From: Streptomyces hawaiiensis
GTDB lineage: Bacteria > Actinomycetota > Actinomycetes > Streptomycetales > Streptomycetaceae
Assembly (NCBI RefSeq): GCF_004803895.1
Contig: NZ_CP021978.1
Location: 8,680,001-8,744,000, forward strand
DNA length: 64,000 nt
Reading direction: 5' to 3'
Shown here: positions 53,965 to 62,900 of the stretch, piece by piece
Layout of the letters: each line of letters begins with the position of its first letter
How positions within the stretch are numbered: the first letter of the stretch is position 1
Position numbers and translations under genes: made by a program
Notes under the pieces: generated by a model
The model's input: only the letters and a program-made list of their open reading frames with translations
The model's database searches: none
Told to the model about the DNA's origin: nothing

Positions 53965-54138
53965 CAGCGCGGACGGCGGCGTGGGTTCGGTGGACGGCGG
54001 AGTGGCTCGGCAGGAGGCGGCGGCGTGGGATTGGTGGTGGTACCCCGTCATCGTCGGGCTTTGAGTGACCTGAGGGTCAAGCCGGGGCGGCCGGAGGCGG
54101 TGTGATCCCGGCGGCGCGGCTGGGTTACGGTGCCGCGT

Positions 54139-54543
54139 ATGCGTACCGAGGACGCGATCATCCGACCCCTGCTCCGGATCAGGGACGTGGCGGCGCGCGG
54201 GGCCCTGTACGGGCTGGCCGCCGTGCCCCTGCTCGGGGTGGTCTCCCTGTTCGTCGGCGACCACCACGACCGGACGACCTTCCTCGCCGTCGCCGGAGGG
54301 TTCGCCGCCGCCATGGCCGTGGTGGGGATCCTTATCGGGCTCTTCTTCTGGTGGGCCTGCGGGGGAGACATCCGGCGCTGCCGCGACTGGCGCACCGTCA
54401 GGGGCCAGGCCGGGCCCGTGACCGTCGCGGCCCCGGTCCTGCTGCGGATCGGAGTGCTGGCCCTGGTGCTGTTCCCGGGCGCCTTCGGCCTGTACCACCT
54501 CGTGGACGGCGCCGGGTACGGCAGTTGGTTGTACGGCGACTGA
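54139..54543 (+). CDS. Small hypothetical membrane protein
   Basis: A 134-aa protein with three hydrophobic segments: ALYGLAAVPLLGVVSLFVG, FLAVAGGFAAAMAVVGILIG LFFWWA, and VLLRIGVLALVLFPGAFGLY. A GTG nine bases upstream is an alternative start. Codon bias is good throughout. The family is unknown, and its neighbours are pseudogenes. Confidence 0.65.
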   Translation: MRTEDAIIRPLLRIRDVAARGALYGLAAVPLLGVVSLFVGDHHDRTTFLAVAGGFAAAMAVVGILIGLFFWWACGGDIRRCRDWRTVRGQAGPVTVAAPVLLRIGVLALVLFPGAFGLYHLVDGAGYGSWLYGD

Positions 54544-54567
54544 GCCACGCGCGCCCGGCGCGGGCGC

Positions 54568-54957
54568 TCAACGCGCCAGGCCACGGGCGAAGAACGGCCG
54601 TACGAGATTCGACGGATCCTCGAGCCCGAACTCAGGCGACCGCCGCCCTGAAGGATCAGTGGGACTGATCCCGGCCTCGATGAGGAGCTGCTCCAGGATG
54701 GTTCGGGGAACGGCAGTCGCCCAGTGCACCCGTGCGGCAGCCGCGCATCTTGTAGCCGTACCTCGGATCGGCAGCACCGAGAGAGTCGTGACGACCGGCA
54801 GCGGCGCGAGTACACACCGGCCTGCCCGCTCCGACGCCGGCGTCACAACTCCCACGGCAGTCGGCAGGAACAGGACGGCGGCCAGAGCTGCCCAGAGCCG
54901 GGTGCGATACGGCTGCGGTGCCGCCAAGAGCGGGGGAGCAGATGCGGTTGCGTTCAT
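54568..54957 (-). CDS. Hypothetical protein with N-terminal membrane anchor
   Basis: A 129-aa frame. Residues 20-40 (LWAALAAVLFLPTAVGVVT) could be a signal anchor, and a second hydrophobic stretch follows (CVLAPLPVVTTLSVLPI). The C-terminal half is soluble (RTILEQLLIEAGISPTDPSG). It is not recognised; codon bias is moderate. It converges with the preceding membrane-protein gene. Confidence 0.4.
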   Translation of the reverse strand: MNATASAPPLLAAPQPYRTRLWAALAAVLFLPTAVGVVTPASERAGRCVLAPLPVVTTLSVLPIRGTATRCAAAARVHWATAVPRTILEQLLIEAGISPTDPSGRRSPEFGLEDPSNLVRPFFARGLAR

Positions 54958-55577
54958 GCCCTCAGCCAGGCCGGGCGGCAGGGGTTTCGGCAGCGTGCAT
55001 CCACTTGGATCGCGGGCACCACGTGCTCAGGAACACCAAGATCATCTGACCATGCGGACACGCCCTAGATGTGCTGTCCCGGGACGTTGGTGACGGGCGA
55101 CACGCCGAGAGTGGTCCTTGAACGAGGCGAGGTCCTCTGGTGGTTGTGTCTCGTGCCCTTGCGCTCGCAGGCGAGGAGCGGGCTGTCGAGCGTGTGGTCG
55201 CCCACTTCGAGAGCCAGCGGTCCTTTGCGAACGGCGGCTGGCGGGGCGAGGCGCGCGAAGCGTTCGGCATCGTGGCAGCGGACCGTGTCGCCCGCGGTTA
55301 GACCGTGGCGGTGGCCCCGGACCCGGCCCCGGCCCGGCCCCGGCCCCGGCCCCGGCCCGGGGCCGGGGCCGGGCCCGGCGCGGTGGCCCGGCCCGAGCCC
55401 CTCTGCCGGCCTGCTCTACCCTCATGGGCACGGCCGGTGCGATTTTCGGCCTGAGCGGCGATGCAATCAGGTCACGTGAGTCTTGTGAACACCGGGTCAT
55501 GGCCCGGACATAGGCGCTCGCACTCCCTCGGCCCAGTGGACCGCTGCACTCGATTGAATGCCTTTCAGGGAGGACCG
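54958..55577. other. Gene-poor region with a GC-repeat tract
   Basis: No complete gene. A plus-strand segment ending in a TAG at 55299 reads VSRALALAGEERAVERVVAH and ESQRSFANGGWRGEAREAFG, with good codon bias; it may be the 3' end of a lost gene. A GC-only repeat tract follows, then the leader of the PPOX gene. Confidence 0.35.
55317..55384. repeat. CCGGCC/GGCCCC simple-sequence tract
   Basis: About 65 bp made almost only of G and C in units of CCCCGGC and CCCGGCC, switching to the inverted form GGGGCCGG halfway, so it can also fold into a long hairpin. It lies outside any supported gene. Confidence 0.65.
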
Positions 55578-56249
55578 TTGCACCACGACGAGCGGGCAGA
55601 TCGGCCCGGAAGCCACGGAGAGCACCAGATCCAGCGCGAGGTGGGCACCGTCGACCGCGCGGACCGGTTCTACGGCGAACAGGTGCTCGACCGGCTCAAC
55701 TCGCGAATGACGGAGTTCGTAGCCCGTCAGGAGATGTTCTTCCTCGCCACGGCGGACGGGCACGGGGAGTGCGACAGCACGTTCCGGGCGGGACCGCCCG
55801 GTTTTCTCCAGGTGATCGATGCCGCGACCCTGGCGTACCCGGAGTACCGCGGGAACGGGGTCATGGCCTCGCTCGGCAACATCCGGGAGAACCCACACGT
55901 CGGCATCTTGATGATCGACTTCTCCCAGGACCGTATCGGTTTGCACGTCAACGGCCGCGCCCGGTTGGTCACCGACGAGGCCATGCGCCGCAAGTACCCC
56001 GGCCTGCCCGTCGATCCGGTCCCGGGCCGCCGTCCTCAGATGTGGGTGGAGGTCGAGGTCGAGGAGGCGTACATCCACTGCTCGAAGCACATACCGAGGC
56101 TGGTGAAGGCACCGCTGCGGCAGAGCGTCGACGGCGGGCAGGGTGCGGCCGGGGACGGCGGGCAGGCGTGGGGCACGGACGACGTCAGGCGCAAGGGCGG
56201 CGACTACTTCGAAGCGGCGGCCCGACGACACGGGCTGGCTTCGCGCTGA
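55578..56249 (+). CDS. Pyridoxamine 5'-phosphate oxidase-family protein
   Basis: A 223-aa PPOX/FMN-binding split-barrel protein: FVARQEMFFLATADGHGECD, STFRAGPPGFLQVIDAATLA, NGVMASLGNIRENPHVGILM, GLHVNGRARLVTDEA and VEVEVEEAYIHCSKHIPRLV. This subgroup probably binds FMN or F420 and reduces unknown substrates. The TTG at 55578 has GGGAGGACC directly upstream and gives a family-like length; an upstream start in the same frame is less likely. No operon partner. Confidence 0.85.
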   Translation: MHHDERADRPGSHGEHQIQREVGTVDRADRFYGEQVLDRLNSRMTEFVARQEMFFLATADGHGECDSTFRAGPPGFLQVIDAATLAYPEYRGNGVMASLGNIRENPHVGILMIDFSQDRIGLHVNGRARLVTDEAMRRKYPGLPVDPVPGRRPQMWVEVEVEEAYIHCSKHIPRLVKAPLRQSVDGGQGAAGDGGQAWGTDDVRRKGGDYFEAAARRHGLASR

Positions 56250-56309
56250 GAAGGAGCACCGAGGCGGCGTTTCTCGCCGGGGTGTCCTACGCCCGGTTCC
56301 TTGGCCGTG

Positions 56310-56803
56310 GGCGTGGCCGTGGTCTGGCCTCGGCGGTCCGCGATCAGCCATGGGTGTCCAGGAGCGGGGATCGAGCCCTGTCCGGATCTGGCTGAGCCAC
56401 TGCGTGCCCAGCCGGCGTTCGTTCGGGAATTGGTCGTTTCGGTCCCAGCGCCACGTCGTGATCATCGCCAGTACGAGGACCCGGCGTGGTGAGCACGTTG
56501 CCCGGGTGCGGCTCGCCGTGCAGCAGTTGCCCGACGCAGCCGCGCTCGCCGATCACTCGTCTGAGGCGACGTGGCGTCTCGCTGAGCAGTTCACGGTCCG
56601 CGTCGACCACGGCCGGGGTGCGGTCGCGGTTCGCCACGAGGTGTTCGGCCTGCTCGACTCGGTCCGTGAAGTGCGGCGTCGGGACGTCGAGCTTGCGCAT
56701 ACCCGAGTGCAGCAGGTCGAGCGCGTGGGCGTAGCCGGCCGGCACTGGCCGTGACGCCGTACGTGCCTTCCCAGCCGTGCCCGCAATGGAGGTGCGCGAT
56801 CAA
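56310..56803 (-). pseudogene. Aminoglycoside phosphotransferase-like gene, decayed
   Basis: One minus-strand frame gives HALDLLHSGMRKLDVPTPHF, EQAEHLVANRDRTPAVVDAD and the catalytic loop QLLHGEPHPGNVL. Then a deletion and frame change lead to ITTWRWDRNDQFPNERRLGT, the typical C-terminal helix. The metal-binding DFE region between them is missing, so the kinase is inactive. Confidence 0.65.
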
Positions 56804-56890
56804 GTAGGCATGGCGGGTGTCCTACACGGCCGGGACGTCGGAGCAGCGCTACGCTGCCGACCTTCCCAAGATCGTCAAGGGGGCGATGTC

Positions 56891-57176
56891 ATGACGCGCC
56901 GCGTAATCCTGCGCTCCAGGACCGCCGTCGCCGGTCCTCTGGTCGGTGCCGCCGCGTTGACCGGCTGTGGCTCCTCGTCCTCGTCCGCGGTGTCCTCGTC
57001 GTTCCCCAGGGGCGGCGGCGTACGACGAGCCGGTGCTCAAGGTGACCGGTGCTTATATACCGCAGCCGCAGCCGCAGCCGCAGCCGCAGCCGCCGCCGCC
57101 GACGTCCGACATGGCCGCCGGCTACCTCACGGTCACCAACACCGGCCGGCAACCGGACCGGTTGCGCTCGGGCTGA
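56891..57176 (+). pseudogene. Copper chaperone PCu(A)C-like lipoprotein, broken
   Basis: The start MTRRVILRSRTAVAGPLVGA with the lipobox ALTGC gives an exported lipoprotein N-terminus. After a frame change near 57020 the PCu(A)C domain begins (EPVLKVTGAYIPQP, SDMAAGYLTVTNTGRQPDRL) and stops at 57176, far short of the copper-binding Met/His region. A CAGCCG microsatellite expands a Pro-Gln stretch inside the domain. The gene is inactive. Confidence 0.6.
57059..57105 (+). repeat. CAGCCG hexanucleotide microsatellite
   Basis: Five to six tandem CAGCCG units followed by CCG triplets, inside the broken PCu(A)C gene. In the domain's frame they encode a Pro-Gln run that the family does not normally have at this position. 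Confidence 0.75.
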
Positions 57177-57266
57177 CCCATCCGGCGGGCCGCGAGCGGC
57201 GACGGTAGCGCCCTGTGGCTTGTCGGTGCCCTGTCTGTACGGCCAGCCCGGTCAGACCGGTTGGGT

Positions 57267-58394
57267 TTACGGTGTTGGCGGGACGGGCTGCTGTGCGCGG
57301 CTGCGGATCCGGACGGTCAGCGTGCCGGCGTAGCCGGCGATGAGGCCGAAGACGAGCGCCGCCGACACACCTGAGCCTACGGAGACGTAGTAGAGCAGGG
57401 GCCCGCCGGTGCTGCCTTGATAGGAGAGGAGCGAGTGCCAGACTCCGCTCACCACCACGCCCAGGGTGGTGGCGGCGACGGCGCCAAGTGAGTAGGCGGG
57501 GTAGGTGACGCGGTCGAGCAGGACGGGCAGCAGCCGCAGCCCCCACCAGACCAGGGCGAGCAGCGCCACGTCGCCGAGCCGGTACAGCAGCCAGCGCCCG
57601 GGATCGGAGCCGGTGGGCAGGGTCCAGGCGCCCAGCTGGATCCACTGCCGCAGCAGATCACCAGGCTCGGACAGCCGCCCGTTGCCCGTGAACCCGGTCT
57701 GTATGCGCCCGGCCACCCGGTCGTTGGACAGGACGACGAGGGCGATGGCGACCACGGCGGTGCCCACGGTCGCGGCGAGCCGCGCGGTGGCCACGGTCGG
57801 CACAGACCGGCCAGGTGGGAGTGTCACCTCGGGCCGCAGCAGGGTCATGAGGCCGACGGCGGCCGCGGCGGCGACCAGGGCAGCGCCCACCGGCAGTTCG
57901 CGGCCCTGGGACATGGCGCTCGCCAGGCCGGGCAGCAGCCGAAACGCGGCGGAGCCGCCGGAAGCGACCATCCAGGGCGCGGACACAGCGACGGCGAGCA
58001 TGGCCGCAACGATGCCCCAGCCCCACAGGGCCGCCACGGCGACGGCCGCGCGCCCGGCGCCGCGGTCCGACAGCCGGCGCAGCAGCGGCACCGCGCCGCA
58101 CGCAAAGAACAAGACGAGCGCGGCGTAGCGCACCCGCATGGCGGTCTCTCTCAGGGCCGCGTAGTCCGCGCCGTGGCCGGGTGCGCCTGCGGGGTCGGTG
58201 AACTGGGCTGATGACGGAGACTCGGACGACCAGGGCATCGTCCACGCGGCCAGGCGGTTCGCTTGGTCCGGGCCGAAGAACCGTGTGGCGCCGGGCAGAC
58301 TGAGTGCGTGGGCGCTGGTCCCCGCCCACCACAGCAGCCCTGCCAGCAAAAGCGCCCCGAAGACCGCGGATGCGAGCACACGCCGATACGTCAT
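57267..58394 (-). CDS. Polytopic membrane protein of unknown function
   Basis: A 375-aa integral membrane protein with about eight hydrophobic segments, including VLASAVFGALLLAGLLWWAG, AAVAVAALWGWGIVAAMLAV and TVGTAVVAIALVVLSNDRVA, and a C-terminal pair around VWWGLRLLPVLL and GVSAALVFGLIAGYAGTLTV. Extracytoplasmic loops are rich in Gly/Ser/Pro. The start at 58394 (MTYRRVLA) is preferred; a longer start adds nine basic residues. No family recognised. The adjacent PCu(A)C relic hints at a former metal- or envelope-related pair, but this is weak. Confidence 0.7.
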   Translation of the reverse strand: MTYRRVLASAVFGALLLAGLLWWAGTSAHALSLPGATRFFGPDQANRLAAWTMPWSSESPSSAQFTDPAGAPGHGADYAALRETAMRVRYAALVLFFACGAVPLLRRLSDRGAGRAAVAVAALWGWGIVAAMLAVAVSAPWMVASGGSAAFRLLPGLASAMSQGRELPVGAALVAAAAAVGLMTLLRPEVTLPPGRSVPTVATARLAATVGTAVVAIALVVLSNDRVAGRIQTGFTGNGRLSEPGDLLRQWIQLGAWTLPTGSDPGRWLLYRLGDVALLALVWWGLRLLPVLLDRVTYPAYSLGAVAATTLGVVVSGVWHSLLSYQGSTGGPLLYYVSVGSGVSAALVFGLIAGYAGTLTVRIRSRAQQPVPPTP

Positions 58395-58734
58395 TGTCCT
58401 TCTCCCCCGCCCGCCCACACGCGCGGGCCCCCATCCGACGCCCGCCGAGACGTGCGGGCTCCCATCCGCCTAGTCGGCGGATGCATGACAACGACGTCAG
58501 ATGTATCAGACATCCAGAGCGCAGTGCACGCCTGGGGGGCGGGCCCGTATCCGGGCCCTTCGCGGCCAGGGACAACCCCCAGCCTTCCCATACCTTCTGC
58601 GGCGCCACCGGGCGCGGCCCTCTGTCAACCACCGGCACGGGTGGTTGCGGCGCCCACCCGCTACGCCTGCGACGATGACCGTTCGGTCGCTGAGAGCGGC
58701 AGGGGACTGTGGGGCGAGCAGCTCCGCGCGATCG

Positions 58735-59090
58735 CCACAGCATGGGGCATCGGATGCCGGCGTGTTCGTGCTGGCAGGGGGTGCCGTAGGGACGTCCGCA
58801 TGCGCCGAGTTCGACCTGCGCTTGTCGACGTGTTCTCGAACTCGTCCCACTCGGCGCTGGTGGCGTCGCGGTATTCGTCATCGGGGCGGAGCCGGCGGCG
58901 TGCGTTCAGGTGGGCGAGGTAGTGGCGGAAGACATCGTCGTCGCACATGGCGACGTAGCCGCGGGTGGTCTGGATGTTGAGGTGGCCGAGCAGGGTAGCG
59001 CCGATGTGCATGGGCAGTCCGCCGTTGACGAGCTCAGTGGTGAGGATGCGGCGGAAGTCGTGTGGGTGATCATGGCCGAGCGGAACGCGG
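58735..59090 (-). pseudogene. Tyrosine recombinase C-terminal relic
   Basis: The minus strand encodes the catalytic C-terminus of a site-specific integrase: HDFRRILTTELVNGG (in one frame), MHIGATLLGHLNIQTTRGYV (His-x-x-Gly-His...Tyr nucleophile region), HYLAHLNARRRLRPDDEYRD. After a frame change comes a cysteine-containing tail, QVELGACGRPYGTPCQHEHA. The N-terminal two-thirds are missing. Such tailed recombinases occur in actinobacterial integrative elements. Confidence 0.7.
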
Positions 59091-59099
59091 GATGGTGTT

Positions 59100-59520
59100 C
59101 AGCGAGGTCCGTACAGCGGAGCGACCCACGCGAACCTGCACGGGGGCAACTTCCGCAGTCCCGGCTTGCTGACCTGGGAGCCGCTGGCGATCGCCCTGAC
59201 GCCGACCCCCGGGTGGCGTGGACGCCGACGGCTGCTTCTCCGGCAACGCCGTCTCCGACGGCGAGCGTCTCGTCGCGTTCTACTCCGCACACCGCGTGGA
59301 CCGCTCGCTCCAGCACCAGCCGGTCACCTGCGCCGTCTCCCACGACGGCGGCAGGACCTTCAGCCCGCGGGAAGAACTGCTCATCCCCGCATGGCCCGAG
59401 GGCTGCACCACGTACCGCGACCCGTACCTCTGACAGGACGGTGACGGCTGGCGAATGCTGGTCGGGGCGGGCAGGCAACAGGGGGATGTGCCTGCCCGCC
59501 TTCACACGAGACCCGCTCAC
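59100..59520 (+). pseudogene. Glycoside hydrolase family 32-like fragment
   Basis: The plus strand in two or three frames reads SGATHANLHGGNFRSPGLL-like text, LLTWEPLAIALTPTP, then VDADGCFSGNAVSDGERLVA, VSHDGGRTFSPREELLIPAW and TTYRDPYL. A TGA follows where the family has Trp, then QDGDGWRMLVGAG. The segments DADGCFSG and RDP are signature motifs of GH32 fructosidases. It has a stop, at least one frameshift and both ends missing. Confidence 0.6.
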
Positions 59521-59562
59521 GGGGGGAGCGCGCCTCACGGGGGTCGACTCGTGACCCACTGG

Positions 59563-59832
59563 CTACAGCGCACCGTGGGTCTCGGGTGTCACAGCCAGGG
59601 GATGCGGCTGGTCCAGCGGGTGTCTGCCCAGCAGCTGGGCCGCCTGGTGCCGCGCGTGCTCGGCAGTCGACTGAGCGTTTGCCACGACGTCTCCTCGCTC
59701 GCGCACCAGGTCGTCGTAGATCGGGGGTGATCTCCCTCGTTCGGACGGCCTGTCACCGTGCCGGTCTTTCCATGTCGAGCGCTTTCCGCAGTAGTGGTTC
59801 CGGCAAGGCGCTCGGCTGTCGCGAAGCGCCAC
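59563..59832 (-). CDS. Possible small hypothetical protein
   Basis: The last 55 codons (PPIYDDLVRERGDVVANAQS, TAEHARHQAAQLLGRHPLDQ) have good codon bias and a helical, amphipathic look. The N-terminal 34 residues do not. No family recognised and no clear start, so it may be a 3' fragment. Confidence 0.35.
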   Translation of the reverse strand: MALRDSRAPCRNHYCGKRSTWKDRHGDRPSERGRSPPIYDDLVRERGDVVANAQSTAEHARHQAAQLLGRHPLDQPHPLAVTPETHGAL

Positions 59833-59856
59833 AGAAGCGCCACGTTTACGTCACAT

Positions 59857-60210
59857 CTAGGCTCGGTTGATCCGTGCGGCGATGCCGTGACCTATCAGCA
59901 GGTAAATGGCGGCCGGAAGCCCGTAATTGAGGACGACGCGTAGTCCCGCTGTGTCCATGGTGAAAATGTCTTGTGCCCAGCCGGACAGCCAGTCCGCCGC
60001 TCCGTGCACGAATTCGACGAAGGTGTTCGTCTGGTTGGCGTCGAGCAGGTAGAGCACGATCCACAGGCCCAGCAGACCGGCCGCGATGTCGGCGATCGTA
60101 CAGATGGTGAGGGCAATTCTGCGTGCGGCGGCCTGGTTGCGGGCGGGGCGGTCGGGCGCTGGGGGCTGGTCGTATGTCTGGTATCCGGAAGCCGGGCCGG
60201 TGTTGTTCAT
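59857..60210 (-). CDS. Small hypothetical membrane protein
   Basis: A 117-aa protein. A hydrophilic Pro/Gln-rich N-terminus (TGPASGYQTYDQPPAPDRPA) is followed by two transmembrane segments (ALTICTIADIAAGLLGLWIV LYLL and VVLNYGLPAAIYLLIGHGIA) joined by an extracytoplasmic loop with WLSGWAQDIF. The pattern is common in actinobacterial proteins of unknown function. The start is ATG 60210. Confidence 0.75.
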   Translation of the reverse strand: MNNTGPASGYQTYDQPPAPDRPARNQAAARRIALTICTIADIAAGLLGLWIVLYLLDANQTNTFVEFVHGAADWLSGWAQDIFTMDTAGLRVVLNYGLPAAIYLLIGHGIAARINRA

Positions 60211-60473
60211 GGGGAATCCGCTCTGACGGGTTTGTTTTCTCCCTCTACAGCGCCCGGTATTCGCAGTCGTGTTACACCCGGCACCTGAAGAACCCTGATG
60301 TCACGGCGTATTGGGTTACGTACGCAAAAGGTCACCCTGAGAGGCGCATTCCGGGCACCGGGGAACAGGGGGCGCTCACGCGAGCCTCCCCATCGTCACC
60401 GCGGAAACGGTGACGGAATATCCGGCCGCCGCACGGTGGGCCCGGCGGCCGTAGATGAGCCGAAGCGTGCTGG
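60211..60473. other. Intergenic region, no gene seen
   Basis: About 260 bp upstream of the minus-strand membrane-protein gene, without a supported coding sequence. It should carry that gene's promoter. Confidence 0.35.
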
Positions 60474-60690
60474 TTGTCACCATGAGGGGACGCTGACCTG
60501 CGTCTTCCAAGTGGGTCAGAAATACCCACATGTGACCCGAAGGGTCCTTGAGGATGACGGTGCGGTCACCGTGAAACATATCTGTCGGCGGCTGGAGGAT
60601 CTCGGCGTGCAGGATCCCGCTGTCCGGAGCATCGATCCTGGAGTCCACCCGGCTGCGCCAGGGCGCGTCGGCGCATGGCGTGGAGGTCAC
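60474..60690 (-). pseudogene. Second VOC fragment joined to a dispersed repeat
   Basis: On the minus strand 60607-60501 encodes AEILQPPTDMFHGDRTVILK and PSGHMWVFLTHLED, matching 42112-42006 at 105 of 107 bases. It is fused at 60501 to a copy of the 41805-41831 repeat. The 174 bp that separates these segments at 41.8-42.0 kb is absent here. Both ends of the VOC gene are missing. Confidence 0.7.
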
Positions 60691-60806
60691 GGGCGATGTG
60701 GCTCGACGTAGCCCGCGTGCAGCCGACTTGGCTTGTCCATGTGCTGGAGGGCGGTGTCAGCCCGCCGGACGTGAGCGCGGATGTCGGGCCCCGTGAAGGG
60801 TGACGG
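60691..60806. other. Short spacer, no gene seen
   Basis: Convergent end of the exporter gene and the VOC relic; nothing else is visible. Confidence 0.3.
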
Positions 60807-61895
60807 TCAGAGCCGGCCGGTGAGCGCCTGGAGACCGATGGCGGTGCCGCCGACGCCGATCCAGAGGACCGCGCCGAGCAGCATGGGACGCGGTCCCGCG
60901 TCGCGAATCTGCGACGGATTCAGCGACAGCCCGATTCCGGCCAAGGACATCGTGATCATGAAGGTGCTGGTCGCCGATATGGCCGACTGCCAGGAGGCAG
61001 GAACGACACCGAGGGTGGCGACCGCAGATGCGGCCAGGAAGCCGACGATGAACAGGGGAAACGCCCCCCATACGCCGCGGCCGGGTGCGGCTTCTCTCCC
61101 GGCCCGCCGACGACGGGACTGCCAGATCTGCAGGATCACGCAGATCGGTACGATCATGAGGCTGCGGGTCAGCTTGACCACAACGGCGTACGCCGCGGCC
61201 GGTGTTCCGTAGGCGTAGGCGGCGGCCACCACCGACGACGTGTCATTGATCGCAGTGCCGCTCCAGAGTCCGAACGCCTCCTGCGACAGACCGAGCAGGT
61301 GACCGAGTGGCGGAAACAGCAGGACGGCGGCGATGTTGAACGTGAAGATGGTGCCCATCGCGTACGCCACGCGGGCCTGGGCCGCGTTCACGACGGCGGT
61401 GACCGCGGCGATCGCGGATGCTCCGCAGATTCCTGTGCCCACTCCGATCAACAGCCGTGTCTCGGGGTCGATGCCCAACAGACGGCCGACGAGCCAGGCG
61501 CCTCCCAACGCCACTGCCAGGGTCCCCAGCATGACCGGCAGCGACCCGGCTCCCACGCGCAGCACGTCGCCCAGTGGCAGCCCGGCTCCGAGCAGGACGA
61601 TGGACGCCTGAAGGACATGCCTTCCCGCCGTGGTGAATCCGGGCCGCAGCCGCTCGGAATGCCGGGGCGCCAGGATCCGTCTCAGCACAACGCCGACTCC
61701 GGCGCCCGCCACGATCCCCGACACCGCGCCGCCCACTGTGGGAAACAGCGCGCCCAGCCAGGAGGCCGGCAACGCAACGGCTGCCGCGACGACCAATCCG
61801 GGACACACGGCACCGACCGCCGCGTACACACGCCGCGCGCGGCCCGGAGCACGCTGCGGCGGTGGCTTGACCGATACGACGAAGGCCGATTCCAT
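60807..61895 (-). CDS. YeiH/UPF0324-family putative sulfate exporter
   Basis: A 362-aa integral membrane protein with about ten hydrophobic segments. Family motifs are visible: HVLQASIVLLGAGLPLGDVL, LIGVGTGICGASAIAAVTAV, SQEAFGLWSGTAINDTSSVV, VVVKLTRSLMIVPICVILQI. The family is annotated as putative sulfate exporter, with limited experimental support. It is divergent from a LysR gene across a 93-bp spacer, the usual arrangement for yeiH/yeiE-type pairs, so sulfur-compound-dependent control by that LysR protein is likely. Confidence 0.92.
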   Translation of the reverse strand: MESAFVVSVKPPPQRAPGRARRVYAAVGAVCPGLVVAAAVALPASWLGALFPTVGGAVSGIVAGAGVGVVLRRILAPRHSERLRPGFTTAGRHVLQASIVLLGAGLPLGDVLRVGAGSLPVMLGTLAVALGGAWLVGRLLGIDPETRLLIGVGTGICGASAIAAVTAVVNAAQARVAYAMGTIFTFNIAAVLLFPPLGHLLGLSQEAFGLWSGTAINDTSSVVAAAYAYGTPAAAYAVVVKLTRSLMIVPICVILQIWQSRRRRAGREAAPGRGVWGAFPLFIVGFLAASAVATLGVVPASWQSAISATSTFMITMSLAGIGLSLNPSQIRDAGPRPMLLGAVLWIGVGGTAIGLQALTGRL

Positions 61896-61988
61896 TACGT
61901 CTCCTTCGCTGGGCTGGGACGTTCACTGCACGATCGCCGTCTTCCGCCGGGCTCCGGTAGAGACAGAAATCCGAGGAGGTCATAAGCC

Positions 61989-62900
61989 GTGCTGATGGGC
62001 CTGCCGCCGGGAACGCCGGAACTGAGGGTGCTGGATCTGCTGGTCTCCGTCGCTGAGACGGGCAGCCTCGGCCGAGCCGCCGGGCGGCACCGGATCAGCC
62101 AGCCGGCGGCGAGCATGAAGATCAGCGCGCTGGAGCGTCAACTTAGGCTGGTGCTGCTCGAACGCGGCCCTACCGGCTCCCGGCTGACCCCGGCCGGAGC
62201 CGCTGTCGTGGACTGGGCACGCCCCGTGCTCGACGCCGCCCGGGCGTTGGTCAGTGGGGTCGCCGCGCTCCATGCCGACCAAGAGGGCCAGTTGCGGGTC
62301 GCCGCGTCGATGACGATCGCCGATCACCGGGTGCCGGGCTGGCTGATCACGCTGCACGACCGGGCCCCCGACGTCAGAGTCGCCTTGCGGGTCGGCAACT
62401 CGTCCCAGGTCGCCGACATGGTCCGCCGCCGTGAGGCCGATCTGGGATTCGTCGAGGGCCCGCACGCCCCGCACGGCTTGCGCAGCCGGGCGATCGGCGC
62501 CGACGAACTGGTCGTGGTGGTCGCACCGAGCCACCCCTGGGCAGTGCGCCGACTACCTCTGCCGCTGCGGTCGCTGGCCGCCACCCCGTTGATCCTTCGC
62601 GAGCAAGGATCGGGCACGCGTGACGCGCTGGGGGAGTTCCTGCGCGAGGCCGGTGAGTTCGCGTCGCCCGCGGCCGAACTCGGCTCCACCACCGCCATCA
62701 AGTCGGCCTTGACCACAGGTGACGCGCCCGCCGTTCTGAGCCGTCTCGCGGTGTCCGCCGAGCTCGACGACGGTCGGCTGATCAATGTGCCGCTGGAGGG
62801 ACTCGGTCCGCTCCGCCGGACGTTCCGTGCTGTGTGGCTGAGTGACACACCTCCGGCGGGTCCGGCGACGACGCTGCTGGACCTCGTCCTGCACGCGTAA
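61989..62900 (+). CDS. LysR-family regulator of the YeiH-type exporter
   Basis: A 303-aa LysR regulator. The winged helix covers residues about 10-70 (ELRVLDLLVSVAETGSLGRA, AAGRHRISQPAASMKISALE). The effector domain follows from about residue 95 (LRVAASMTIADHRVPGWLIT, DLGFVEGP, ELVVVVAPSHPW, GSGTRDALGEFL). The sequence is close to CysB/YeiE-like LysR proteins. The GTG at 61989 has GAGGAGG upstream; ATG 61995 is an alternative. It is divergent from the exporter gene. Confidence 0.92.
   Translation: MLMGLPPGTPELRVLDLLVSVAETGSLGRAAGRHRISQPAASMKISALERQLRLVLLERGPTGSRLTPAGAAVVDWARPVLDAARALVSGVAALHADQEGQLRVAASMTIADHRVPGWLITLHDRAPDVRVALRVGNSSQVADMVRRREADLGFVEGPHAPHGLRSRAIGADELVVVVAPSHPWAVRRLPLPLRSLAATPLILREQGSGTRDALGEFLREAGEFASPAAELGSTTAIKSALTTGDAPAVLSRLAVSAELDDGRLINVPLEGLGPLRRTFRAVWLSDTPPAGPATTLLDLVLHA

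Noticed and set aside
55461..55577. Longer N-terminus for the PPOX protein
   Set aside because: The extra residues are not family-like, and the TTG at 55578 has a strong ribosome-binding site.
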